A stretch of 64,000 nucleotides of DNA from Desulfonatronum sp. SC1. Lineage in GTDB: Bacteria > Desulfobacterota > Desulfovibrionia > Desulfovibrionales > Desulfonatronaceae. The translations under genes and the position numbers were made by a program. The notes under the pieces were generated by a model. That model had not been told where the DNA came from, did not search any database, and saw only the letters and a program-made list of their open reading frames with translations. Shown here one piece after another: positions 16,351-24,694 of the stretch (position 1 is the first letter of the stretch; each line of letters begins with the position of its first letter). Location of the stretch: positions 1 through 64,000 of the forward strand of contig NZ_PZKN01000023.1 of NCBI RefSeq assembly GCF_003046795.1. Reading direction: 5' to 3'.

Positions 16351-17496
16351 ATGCAGAAACAACTCAATGACGTTCGTGAAAAGTACGTGTCCGGGGATCT
16401 GTCCCGGCGGGATTTCGTCAAATACTGCGCCGTAGCCGGCGTGGCCGCCGGATTGGTGGGCGGGCCGTTCGGTCTGGCGCGCCAGGCCCTGGCCCAAGGC
16501 AGCATTCGCTTCGACGGCTGGGGCGGAACCACCTCCCAGGCCTTTCGCCGGTACGCCTTTGAGCCCTTTACCCAGGCCACGGGCGTGCGCGTGATCGACG
16601 GCGAATTCGGGGACATGGACACCTACCTGACCCGGGTCATCGCCTCGTTTCCTCCAGGCGGCGAGTTCAACCTGGCCCACTTGAGCGGCGTGTTCGACTA
16701 TGCCCGCTACGTGGGGCTGGAGTTCAACTCCGCCCTGGACGAGTCCAAGATCCCAAACCTGGCCCTGGTCATGGAGTCCATGATCGCTCCCTACCGCAAG
16801 CTGACCCCGGAGGCCCTGTCCGCGGTGCCCTACAACCTGGGCCAGACCGGCATCGCCTACAACACCAAGCACATTTCCAAGGAAAAGGCCGAGGAACTGG
16901 GCGCCTCCCTGCTCTGGGACGACAGCGTGCGCGGCAATCTGGGCAGTTGGGGCGACTGGCGGACGAACATCTGGTACGCGGCCTTGCATACCGGGCAGAA
17001 CCCCAACGACATCCAGGACATGGACGCGGTCTGGAACGCCCTGCGCGCCCAGGTGCCCATGGTCAAGAAGTACTGGGGCTCGGGCGCGGAGTTGATGAGC
17101 CTGTTGGCCGGCGAGGAAATCTACGCCACCGTGGCCTGGTCCGGTCGCATCGCCCACCTGCAAAACGACGGCTACCCCATCGGCTTCCTGGCGCCGAAGA
17201 ACTGCTATTCCTGGCAGGAATGCATTTTCGTGATCAAGGGCACCGACCTGGACGTGGCCCAGCAATTGCTGGACTTCATGCTCGCCCCGGAAGCCTCCAT
17301 CGCCGTGGCCGAAGGGCAGATGTACCCGCCCAGCCTGGATCCCACCAAGGTGGACCTGCCGGAGAGCATCCACAAACTGCCTGCCTTCGACCCCACCGGC
17401 AAGCTGGACGGCTACCTCTTCGCCGACCCGCTGTACTGGAACGACAAACAGATGGAGTGGGCCGAGCGCTGGGATCGCATCAGAGCGACGAGTTAG
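16351..17496 (+). CDS. Extracytoplasmic substrate-binding protein (PotD-like) with Tat signal
   Basis: About 381 residues. The N-terminus has a twin-arginine motif (LSRRDFVKY) followed by a hydrophobic stretch and RQALAQG, so it should be exported folded by Tat. The mature part is a type 2 periplasmic binding protein: IRFDGWGGTTSQAFRRYAFEPFTQATG opens the first lobe. It captures the cargo for the PotB/PotC-like permeases. The ATG at 16351 follows the SD GGAGG; an ATG at 16339 overlaps that SD and is rejected. Polyamine binding is possible, but the family also takes other amines and amino acids. Confidence 0.88.
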   Translation: MQKQLNDVREKYVSGDLSRRDFVKYCAVAGVAAGLVGGPFGLARQALAQGSIRFDGWGGTTSQAFRRYAFEPFTQATGVRVIDGEFGDMDTYLTRVIASFPPGGEFNLAHLSGVFDYARYVGLEFNSALDESKIPNLALVMESMIAPYRKLTPEALSAVPYNLGQTGIAYNTKHISKEKAEELGASLLWDDSVRGNLGSWGDWRTNIWYAALHTGQNPNDIQDMDAVWNALRAQVPMVKKYWGSGAELMSLLAGEEIYATVAWSGRIAHLQNDGYPIGFLAPKNCYSWQECIFVIKGTDLDVAQQLLDFMLAPEASIAVAEGQMYPPSLDPTKVDLPESIHKLPAFDPTGKLDGYLFADPLYWNDKQMEWAERWDRIRATS

Positions 17497-17642
17497 TTTT
17501 CATCCGGAAACGGCCCTTTTTCCTTTTGGCTGCGTCACTCTGCGCAATTATTCGTCAACGTATTGATATACGCCTCCTCGTAATTGCTTGAGTTCCTTGC
17601 TAAAAGAAAAAACTGCTCGTTTCCGAATTGAAAACTGTCAGT

Positions 17643-17668
17643 AGGGGCGAACCCGCGGGTTCGCCCCT
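17643..17668. repeat. Perfect 26-bp palindrome
   Basis: AGGGGCGAACCCG is followed directly by its reverse complement, giving a very stable hairpin in the 222-bp gap between the binding-protein and ATPase genes. There is no clear T-run, so it is more like a REP-type repeat or transcript-stability element than a standard terminator. Nothing else is evident in 17497-17718 beyond AT-rich sequence. Confidence 0.7.
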
Positions 17669-17718
17669 TATTCCAACCAGACACCTCCATCTAACCACAA
17701 CCCAAACAGGCGACCACC

Positions 17719-18834
17719 GTGACGACCACCCCAGAATACGCTGTTCAACTCAAAGGTCTTACCAAATATTTCGGCAAAGTTAAGGCCGTGAAACCCATTG
17801 ATCTGAATATCGAACAAGGCTCCCTGGTGACTCTGCTCGGGCCTTCGGGGTGCGGTAAGACCACGATTTTGCGGATGATCGCCGGGTTGGAGCATCCCAC
17901 CAGCGGGGACATCTTCATCAAGGGCCGACGGGTCAATGAGGTGCCCATCCACAAGCGCAACCTGGGCATGATTTTCCAGAACTACGCCCTGTTTCCGCAC
18001 AAGACCATTTTCGACAACGTGGCCTTTGGCCTGAAGTATCGAAGCGTACCCAAGGACGAGATCCGGGAGAAGGTCCGTCAGGCCCTGGAACTGGTCCGCC
18101 TGCCGGACGTGGAAAATCGCCATCCGGCCCAGCTCTCCGGCGGTCAGCAGCAGCGCATCGCCTTGGCCAGGGCCATTGTCATCGAGCCGGACGTCCTGCT
18201 GATGGACGAGCCCCTCTCCGCCCTGGACGAGAATTTGCGCGAGGAAATGCGCCGCGAGATCGACAATTTGCAGCAGATGATCGGCGTAACCACCATTTTC
18301 GTGACCCATGACCAACGTGAGGCCCTGAGCATGTCGGACAAGATCGTGGTCATGCACGACGGGGTCTTGCAGCAGGAAGGTCCGCCGGAAGAGGTCTACA
18401 ACCATCCGGTGAACCGGACCGTGGCCGATTTTCTGGGCACGTCCACCTTTTTCCCGGCCACGGTTTTGGGCCGGGAAGACGGCTTGTATAAAGTACGCCT
18501 GGACGACGGGACGCTCTTTCTGGTCAAGAACGGTCGCGATTGGACCGACCAGAGCCGGGTGGAACTGGTGATCCGGGCCCAGAAGCCGAACATCGTTCCG
18601 GCCGGGGAGGACGAGGCCATGGACCAGCCGAACCACTTTTCCGGGAAGATCAAGGACCGCAGCTACATGGGCGGCGAGGTCAGTTACTTCGTGGAACTGA
18701 AGAACGGTCTGGAGTTGCATGTGGTCACCCTGGGCGACCAGCAGCCCATGAAAATCGGCCGCAAGGTGGACGTGCACATTCCTCCGGACCACTGCGGCCT
18801 GCTCCCCGCGTCTCCCGCTTCTCTCGGTTCATGA
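17719..18834 (+). CDS. ABC transporter ATPase, PotA-like
   Basis: A 371-residue ATPase: Walker A GPSGCGKTT, signature [14 protein letters not shown], Walker B VLLMDEPLSALD, and a switch His in FVTHDQ. A C-terminal TOBE domain (about residues 275-365) is typical of the PotA/MalK group and may have a regulatory role. It starts with GTG. Its stop overlaps the next gene (ATGA), so the racemase-like gene is translationally coupled to the transporter. Confidence 0.92.
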   Translation: MTTTPEYAVQLKGLTKYFGKVKAVKPIDLNIEQGSLVTLLGPSGCGKTTILRMIAGLEHPTSGDIFIKGRRVNEVPIHKRNLGMIFQNYALFPHKTIFDNVAFGLKYRSVPKDEIREKVRQALELVRLPDVENRHPAQLSGGQQQRIALARAIVIEPDVLLMDEPLSALDENLREEMRREIDNLQQMIGVTTIFVTHDQREALSMSDKIVVMHDGVLQQEGPPEEVYNHPVNRTVADFLGTSTFFPATVLGREDGLYKVRLDDGTLFLVKNGRDWTDQSRVELVIRAQKPNIVPAGEDEAMDQPNHFSGKIKDRSYMGGEVSYFVELKNGLELHVVTLGDQQPMKIGRKVDVHIPPDHCGLLPASPASLGS

Positions 18835-19937
18835 ACGCATCCTTGCGAGCCGAGGACGTCTCCCGCGCCTTTTTCACCAGGCACCCTCGCCGCGTCCAGA
18901 CCGTGGATTCCCATACCGGCGGCGAGGCCACGCGCCTGATTGTCTCAGGAATCGGGCTCATCCCTGGGCCGTCCATGACCGAAAAGCGGTGCTGGTTCCA
19001 GCAGAACCTGGACCCCATCCGGTTGCGCCTGACCCGTGAGCCGCGCGGCCACCGGGACATGGTGGCCGCGGCCCTGACCGAGCCGGTCTCGCCGGGCGCG
19101 GCCTTCGGCCTGATCTACATGGACGCCTGCCGCTATCCCCACCTTTGCGGCCACGCCACCATCGGCGCGGTGACCTCCATGCTGGAACTGGGACTGCTTG
19201 ATCCAGGCCGCGGCCCGAACGACACTCGGATTCAGCCGTCCTCCGAAGACCCGTTCATCCTGACCCTTGTCGTGGACACGCCCTCAGGTCCCCTACCCGT
19301 GGAAGCCCGCCTGGATCCAGCGGACACGTCCCGCGTGTCCAGCGTGACCCTGACCTCGGTCCCAGCCTTTGTATTTGCCGAAAACGTCTACCTGGACGTC
19401 CCGCCCCGGCTCTTCGGCCTAGAGTGGCTGCGCGTCGATCTGGTCTGCGTCGGCGGCTTTTTCGCCATGGTGGATCTGGATCAGCCGGGGTTGGAGATCG
19501 ACACGGCCTCTTCGCGACAAATCATCGACCTGGGCATGGAGATCATCCACCTGGCCAACGAGCAGGTCCGCGTCCATCACCCCCTGCGCCCGGACGTGGC
19601 CACCGTGGACGTGACCGAGTTTTACCGGCACACTGGACGATGCGAAGGGCACGGTTTCGTGGTCTACGGCGAAAGCCACCTGGACCGCTCGCCCTGCGGC
19701 ACCGGGACCACGGCCAAGCTGACCCTGCTGCGCCACAAGGGACTGCTCACGGACGACACGGAGTACGTGAACTCCGGACCGTTGCGGACAACGTTCACGG
19801 CGCGTGTCCATGAACAGACAACGGTGGGGGATTATCCCGCGGTCACCGTGCGCTTCACCGGCAGCTCGCACCTCACCGGGCTGCACGAATTCGTCCTGGA
19901 TCCCAACGACCCCTTTCCCGAGGGGTACCTCTTGTGA
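18831..19937 (+). CDS. Proline racemase / 4-hydroxyproline epimerase family enzyme
   Basis: A 368-residue member of the proline racemase family. Both catalytic cysteines are visible: C106 in PHLCGHATIG and C289 in SPCGTGTTAKL. The family's trans-3-hydroxyproline dehydratases have Thr in place of one Cys, so this is more likely a racemase/epimerase acting on proline, 4-hydroxyproline or a related imino acid. DSHTGGEATR near the N-terminus is the family opening motif. The ATG at 18831 overlaps the transporter ATPase stop. This coupling suggests the ABC system imports the substrate. Confidence 0.88.
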   Translation: MNASLRAEDVSRAFFTRHPRRVQTVDSHTGGEATRLIVSGIGLIPGPSMTEKRCWFQQNLDPIRLRLTREPRGHRDMVAAALTEPVSPGAAFGLIYMDACRYPHLCGHATIGAVTSMLELGLLDPGRGPNDTRIQPSSEDPFILTLVVDTPSGPLPVEARLDPADTSRVSSVTLTSVPAFVFAENVYLDVPPRLFGLEWLRVDLVCVGGFFAMVDLDQPGLEIDTASSRQIIDLGMEIIHLANEQVRVHHPLRPDVATVDVTEFYRHTGRCEGHGFVVYGESHLDRSPCGTGTTAKLTLLRHKGLLTDDTEYVNSGPLRTTFTARVHEQTTVGDYPAVTVRFTGSSHLTGLHEFVLDPNDPFPEGYLL

Positions 19938-19955
19938 GAACCCCTGTGAGGACCA

Positions 19956-21572
19956 ATGACCCAACCTGACCTGATCCTGGAAAACGCTCGGATACGGACC
20001 ATGGACCCGGCCATGCCCTGGGCTGGCTCCGTGGCCCTGCATGCCGGGCGAATTGCTTCCGTTTCTCCGGACCGGAGACATCCCGAACCGGCCTTTGCCA
20101 AGGCCCGTCGGATCGACCTGGAAGGGCGGCTGGTGCTGCCCGGTTTCTGGGATTCCCATTTTCATTACTACCAGTGGGCCATGGGCCGACAGGGCGCGGG
20201 CCTGGACCAAGCCCGGAGCTTCGGCCAGTGCATGGAACTTCTGCGGGAGTTGGCCGAGCGGCCCGGGGAGAGCTACTGGATCCAGGGACAGGGCTTTAAT
20301 GAGTCCGACTGGTCGGAAAACCGTCTGCCGCTGCGCTGGGATCTGGACCAGGCCTGTCCGGATCGGCCCGTGCTGATCTGGCGCTGCGACCTGCATCTGG
20401 CCGTGGCCAGTTCCAAGGCCCTGGAACTGGCCGGGGTGGACGAGGTTGTGGCGGACCAGCATTCGGGTCTGATCGAGCGGGACCAGCAGGGCCGCCTGAC
20501 CGGCATTCTGCGCGAGGAGGCCGTGAACTGCGTCAAACGGGCCATCCCTGAACCGACCTTCGCCCACACGCGGGAGATCATGGACCGGGCCCAGGCCGGG
20601 CTGCACGCCCTGGGCATCACCGGGGTGCATGACGTGCGTCTGGCCGGAAACATCTCTGAATCCGCGTTGACCTTCCGGGTCTGGCAGGCTCTGCGCCAGG
20701 AGGAGCGGCTGCGCCTGCGCTGCTGGACCAGCCTGCCTGGCGAAAACCGGGCCGCGGCCGCGGAAATCGGCCTGCGTACCGGGCTGGGGGATGCGTATTT
20801 GCGTCTGGGCCACCTGAAATATTTCATGGACGGCGGCATGGGCGCCCGGACGGCCTGGATGCTGGAACCGTACCTGGACACCGGAAATACCGGGCTGTGC
20901 CTGATCCAGCCCGAGGAAATGCTCCAGGAAGTCCTGCTGGCCGAAGAGGCCGGACTGGCCGTGATGGTCCACGCCATCGGGGACCGGGCCGGGCATGAAC
21001 TGGTGGGCGTTTTCGAGGAAGTCCAGCGCCGCCGCCCCCCCTCGGCCATGCCCCTGGCCCTGGAACACCGCATCGAGCATGTCCAAGTGCTCCGGGAGGA
21101 GGACATCCGCCGCCTGGCGGCCCTGAACATGCCGGTCACGGCCCAGCCGCCGAACATGATCCTGGACATCAACATGATCAACCAGTGCGCCGGAGACGTC
21201 GGCCGCCACGCCTACGCCTTCCGCTCCATGCTGGACGCCGGGCTGTGCCTCCTGTTCAGCTCGGATTGCCCGGTCTGCGATCCCAACCCGCTGGTGGGCA
21301 TTCAGGCCGCCGTAACCCGGGCCCGGCCCGACGGGACGCCCGAAGGCGGCTGGCATTCGGAGCAGAAAATCAGCCTGGACCAGGCCGTGGCCGCCTACAC
21401 CAGCTCCCCGGCCCGGGCCTACAACCTCGCCCACCGACACGGCGCGATCAAGCCCGGCGCCGCCGCGGACCTTGTGATCCTGGAACGGGACATCTATACT
21501 TGCGACCCCGCCGACATCGCCGCCACTCCGGTGGTCATGACCGTCTTCAACGGCCGGATCGTCCACGAATAA
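19956..21572 (+). CDS. YtcJ-type metal-dependent amidohydrolase
   Basis: A 538-residue amidohydrolase of the Amidohydro_3 class. The metal-binding HxH is in LPGFWDSHFHYY; later ligands and catalytic residues are in VHAIGDRAGHEL, ALEHRIEHV and FSSDCPVCDPNPL. It ends with the usual beta-sandwich strand PAADLVILERDIYTCDP. Such enzymes hydrolyse amide, formamide or cyclic amide bonds; the substrate is unknown. It starts 18 bp after the racemase-like gene and probably processes the same imported compound. Confidence 0.88.
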   Translation: MTQPDLILENARIRTMDPAMPWAGSVALHAGRIASVSPDRRHPEPAFAKARRIDLEGRLVLPGFWDSHFHYYQWAMGRQGAGLDQARSFGQCMELLRELAERPGESYWIQGQGFNESDWSENRLPLRWDLDQACPDRPVLIWRCDLHLAVASSKALELAGVDEVVADQHSGLIERDQQGRLTGILREEAVNCVKRAIPEPTFAHTREIMDRAQAGLHALGITGVHDVRLAGNISESALTFRVWQALRQEERLRLRCWTSLPGENRAAAAEIGLRTGLGDAYLRLGHLKYFMDGGMGARTAWMLEPYLDTGNTGLCLIQPEEMLQEVLLAEEAGLAVMVHAIGDRAGHELVGVFEEVQRRRPPSAMPLALEHRIEHVQVLREEDIRRLAALNMPVTAQPPNMILDINMINQCAGDVGRHAYAFRSMLDAGLCLLFSSDCPVCDPNPLVGIQAAVTRARPDGTPEGGWHSEQKISLDQAVAAYTSSPARAYNLAHRHGAIKPGAAADLVILERDIYTCDPADIAATPVVMTVFNGRIVHE

Positions 21573-21633
21573 TGCTCCCTCTCCGGCCGATCTCGCTGAT
21601 GAAGACGCCCGGCGAGGTGAATGCGAGAGGATC

Positions 21634-22413
21634 ATGATGAGAGCAAACGAGATGCGTCGCCTGCTGGACGATGTGGCCCAAGGACGGACCACGCCGGACA
21701 AGGCCCTGGACCGCTTGTGCTTCACGCCTTTTTTGGAGGTCGGGTGCGGCGTGAACCTGGATACCCATCGGGCCCTGCGCACGGGGCACGGAGAAACGGT
21801 TTTCGGTCAGGGAAAGTATCCCGAACAGATGGTCAGGGCCGTGGGGGGGCTGGCCGCTTCCGGGCAGCCGGTTCTGGCCACCAGGGTGAACCGGGAACAG
21901 TCCGAAGCGCTGTACGCGGCCTACCCACAGGGCACGTACTGGCCCCGGGCCCGACTTTTCAGTCTGGGCGCGGAACTCCCCGTGAACGAGCCCTGGGCGA
22001 AGCAGGGCGCGGTGATCGTGGCCTGCGCCGGGGCCGCGGATCTGCCCGTGGCCCTGGAGGCCTTCGGCACTGCCGCGTTCCTCGGGCTGGACACGGGATT
22101 GATCAGCGACGTGGGCGTGGCCGGGCTGCATCGCCTGCAACCGCATATGGAGGCCCTGTTTCAGGCCAAACTGCTGATCGTGGTTGCCGGCATGGAGGGG
22201 GCCCTGCCCAGCGTTCTGGCCGGACTGACCGGAAAGCCGATCCTCGCCGTGCCCACCTCCGTGGGATACGGGGCAAGCTTCCAGGGGCTGGCCGCGTTGA
22301 TGGCCATGCTCAACTCCTGCGCCCCGGGCATCGCCGTCCTGAACATCGACAACGGATACGGGGCGGCCTGCATGGCCGCGAAAGTCCTGGCCCAGTTCGA
22401 ATTCGGTTCGTGA
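21634..22413 (+). CDS. larB: LarB, nickel-pincer cofactor carboxylase/hydrolase
   Basis: LarB carboxylates the pyridinium ring of nicotinic acid adenine dinucleotide and cleaves the product, the first step of the nickel-pincer nucleotide cofactor of LarA-type racemases. The 259-residue protein has the family layout: VGCGVNLDTHRALRTGHGETVFGQGK in the N-terminal half, then the PurE-like domain with VPTSVGYGASFQGLAALMAMLNSCAPGIAVLNIDNGYGAA. LarC, LarE and a LarA-like enzyme are not in the window. Its place at the end of an operon with a racemase-family enzyme is interesting, although proline racemases do not use this cofactor. Confidence 0.92.
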   Translation: MMRANEMRRLLDDVAQGRTTPDKALDRLCFTPFLEVGCGVNLDTHRALRTGHGETVFGQGKYPEQMVRAVGGLAASGQPVLATRVNREQSEALYAAYPQGTYWPRARLFSLGAELPVNEPWAKQGAVIVACAGAADLPVALEAFGTAAFLGLDTGLISDVGVAGLHRLQPHMEALFQAKLLIVVAGMEGALPSVLAGLTGKPILAVPTSVGYGASFQGLAALMAMLNSCAPGIAVLNIDNGYGAACMAAKVLAQFEFGS

Positions 22414-22438
22414 TTGGCGAGGTGCTTTTTTATCCACG

Positions 22439-22615
22439 GACCTCTGTTCTGGTACTCTGTTCTCATCAAAATCAAAATCGCGATCGAAATCGAAATCGGA
22501 AAATCCCGTGCATCACCCCGTGATGACGCCATCTTCTTGGACATGGCGTTTGATTACGATTTCGATGCCGATCCAGATAGCGGGCGAGGATCAAAAACAA
22601 ATCTGCCTTGGGCCG
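22439..22615. repeat. Intergenic repeat family 2, copy 1
   Basis: This fills most of the 334-bp gap between larB and minC. It contains CTGTTCTCATCA, a run of degenerate 6-mers (AAAATC, CGAAATC), and a 70-bp block from 22538 ending in CAAATCTGCC that closely matches 47217-47283. No coding potential was seen. A family of degenerate intergenic elements of unknown role. Confidence 0.55.
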
Positions 22616-22747
22616 AATCCCTCTGGGCTTGTCTTCAAGCGCATCCCGCTGTAAACCTTGCCGTCATGGCCCAGCACGACTCGTTCCCCCTCCACCCATC
22701 GTCACGCCGGCCGGGCATCCTGTCCGGAAAGCGCCGGAAACCATTCG

Positions 22748-23431
22748 ATGTCGGCTTTTGAGATCCGGGGCAAAGTCGCCCCTTGCACCCTGTTTCGTCC
22801 CTTGACGCCAAACCTGGAAGAACTGACCGCCGACGTGGACAGCCGCCTGAGCCAGACACCGGAGTTCTTCCGCAACATGGCCGTCATCGTGGACCTGAGC
22901 GGGCTGGGGGAGTTGCGCGAAAGCATCAATTTGCAGGCCCTGGTCCGGACCTTGCGCGAAAAGGGGCTGACGCCCGTGGGAATCCAGGGCGGAAACGAAT
23001 ATCAGGAGCGCCTTGCCCCAACCTTGTACTTGGGGATTTTCCCCACCGGGAAGCAAGCCTCTTCGCCAGTGCCGACGGAACAACCCGCCTGTCCGTCCCA
23101 GGAGAAGCAGGCCATGCTGGTGGAAAAACCGGTCCGGTCCGGACAGCAAGTCTATGCCAAGGGCCGCGACCTGATCGTCTTGGCACCAGTCGGTCCGGGT
23201 GCCGAAGTCATCGCCGACGGCAACGTACATATCTACGCCCCGTTGCGCGGCCGAGCACTGGCCGGTGTGATGGGCAATGAAAACGCGCGCATCTTTTGCA
23301 AGGAATTGCGCGCGGATTTGATTTCCGTGGCTGGATTCTATCAAGTCAGCGAAGACCTGCCCGGGGACATGCTCGGGCGGCAGGTCCAGGTCAGGCTGGA
23401 CGGTCATCAACTGCTGGTCGAGGCGATCTGA
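22748..23431 (+). CDS. minC: Septum-site determining protein MinC
   Basis: A 227-residue FtsZ-polymerisation inhibitor. The N-terminal MinC_N domain runs from [14 protein letters not shown] to about residue 100. A linker leads to the C-terminal beta-helical domain with [9 protein letters not shown]-like start, [26 protein letters not shown] (the MinC signature) and a late FYQVSEDLP. It is recruited to the membrane by MinD. The ATG at 22748 begins the conserved domain; a longer in-frame start at 22658 has no homology and lies in repeat-rich DNA. First gene of minCDE. Confidence 0.95.
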   Translation: [227 protein letters not shown]

Positions 23432-23497
23432 TCCGGCCACCGCCAATACTCGAAACACATTCAACACCCTGAACAGCGTTCATGATCAGGAGGAACC

Positions 23498-24304
23498 GTG
23501 GGAAAAGTAATTGTTGTCACTTCCGGCAAGGGAGGAGTCGGGAAAACCACCTCCAGCGCGTCGCTGGCCACCGGCCTGGCACGGCGTGGTTTTCAAACCG
23601 CCGTCCTGGATTTCGACGTCGGACTGCGCAACCTGGACCTGATCATGGGCTGCGAGCGGCGGGTGGTTTACGACTTCGTGAACGTCATCCAGGGCGACGC
23701 CACGCTGAACCAAGCCTTGATCCGCGACAAACGCGTGGAGAACCTTTATATTCTGCCGGCCTCCCAGACCAAGGACAAGGAAGCCCTGCACCAGGACGGG
23801 GTGGCCAAGGTTCTGGAGGACCTGAATTTGCGTTTCGACTTCATCATCTGCGACTCCCCGGCCGGAATCGAACACGGCGCCTTGATGGCCATGCACTTCG
23901 CGGACGAAGCCGTCGTGGTCACCAACCCCGAAGTTTCCTCGGTGCGTGATTCAGACCGTATTCTGGGGCTGCTGCAAAGCAAGACCGTCAAGGCCAAGAA
24001 CGGTGAAATGATCAAGGAACACCTCCTGCTGACCCGGTACGACCCCGAGCGCGTTCAACGAGGGGATATGCTCAGCGTCGAGGACGTTCAGGAAATCCTG
24101 GCCATTCCCCTGCTCGGGGTCATCCCGGAATCCAAGTCCGTTCTGACCGCCTCCAACTCCGGTGAACCCGTTATCCTGGACGAAGTCAGCGACGCCGGAC
24201 AGGCTTATGCCGACGCGGTATCCAGGCTGATCGGGGAAGACGTCGCTCACCGTTTCATCCAGCCGGTCAAGAAGGGATTCTTTTCGCGGTTATTGGGGGG
24301 CTGA
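23498..24304 (+). CDS. minD: Septum-site determining ATPase MinD
   Basis: A 268-residue deviant Walker ATPase, MGKVIVVTSGKGGVGKTT, with the signature lysine at residue 11. D-rich switch segments are VLDFDVGLRNLDL and CDSPAGIEHGA. The amphipathic membrane-targeting helix is at the extreme C-terminus (VKKGFFSRLLGG). It positions MinC at the poles and oscillates under MinE. SD AGGAGG at 23489-23494. Confidence 0.97.
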   Translation: MGKVIVVTSGKGGVGKTTSSASLATGLARRGFQTAVLDFDVGLRNLDLIMGCERRVVYDFVNVIQGDATLNQALIRDKRVENLYILPASQTKDKEALHQDGVAKVLEDLNLRFDFIICDSPAGIEHGALMAMHFADEAVVVTNPEVSSVRDSDRILGLLQSKTVKAKNGEMIKEHLLLTRYDPERVQRGDMLSVEDVQEILAIPLLGVIPESKSVLTASNSGEPVILDEVSDAGQAYADAVSRLIGEDVAHRFIQPVKKGFFSRLLGG

Positions 24305-24305
24305 G

Positions 24306-24560
24306 ATGGGTATTTTCAGCTATTTTCGGCCAAAGAAGTCCACGGCCCAGGTCGCCAAGAACCGCCTGCAAATCATTGTCGCCCATGAACGCGCCCAGAA
24401 CTCGGGCTACGACTTCCTGCCCAGACTGCGCCAGGAAATCCTGCTCGTGGTCCAGAAATACGTCCATGTGGAGCTGGAACACATCAATGTGGACGTGAAT
24501 CGCGACGGGGACTGCGAAGTATTGGAATTCAACGTCACTCTGCCGGACAGCAAATCATAG
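24306..24560 (+). CDS. minE: Cell division topological specificity factor MinE
   Basis: An 84-residue protein: FSYFRPKKSTAQVAKNRLQIIVAHERAQNS is the MinD-interacting helix and membrane-targeting start, followed by the topological specificity domain (LPRLRQEILLVVQKYVHVELEHINVDVNRDGDCEVLEFNVTLP). It stimulates MinD ATPase and drives the ring. It starts 1 bp after the minD stop. GCCCATTTGGGC follows at 24566-24580 as a weak hairpin. Confidence 0.95.
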   Translation: MGIFSYFRPKKSTAQVAKNRLQIIVAHERAQNSGYDFLPRLRQEILLVVQKYVHVELEHINVDVNRDGDCEVLEFNVTLPDSKS

Positions 24561-24694
24561 CCCAGTGGCCCATTTGGGCATGCACGCCATGTGTCTGATC
24601 AGGACATCTGTTTTTGTCAGCGATTGCGGCCTTTTGTATCTTGCTCGCTGACGGCCGCCCTCCTCTTGCCAGCCTCCGAACCATTGCTGGCGAC

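Noticed and set aside
18540-18830. Extended start of the proline-racemase-like gene
   Set aside because: Lies inside the ATPase gene in another frame and has no homology; ATG 18831 overlaps the upstream stop.
22658-22747. Extended MinC start
   Set aside because: Residues before ATG 22748 have no MinC homology and lie in non-coding repeat-rich DNA.
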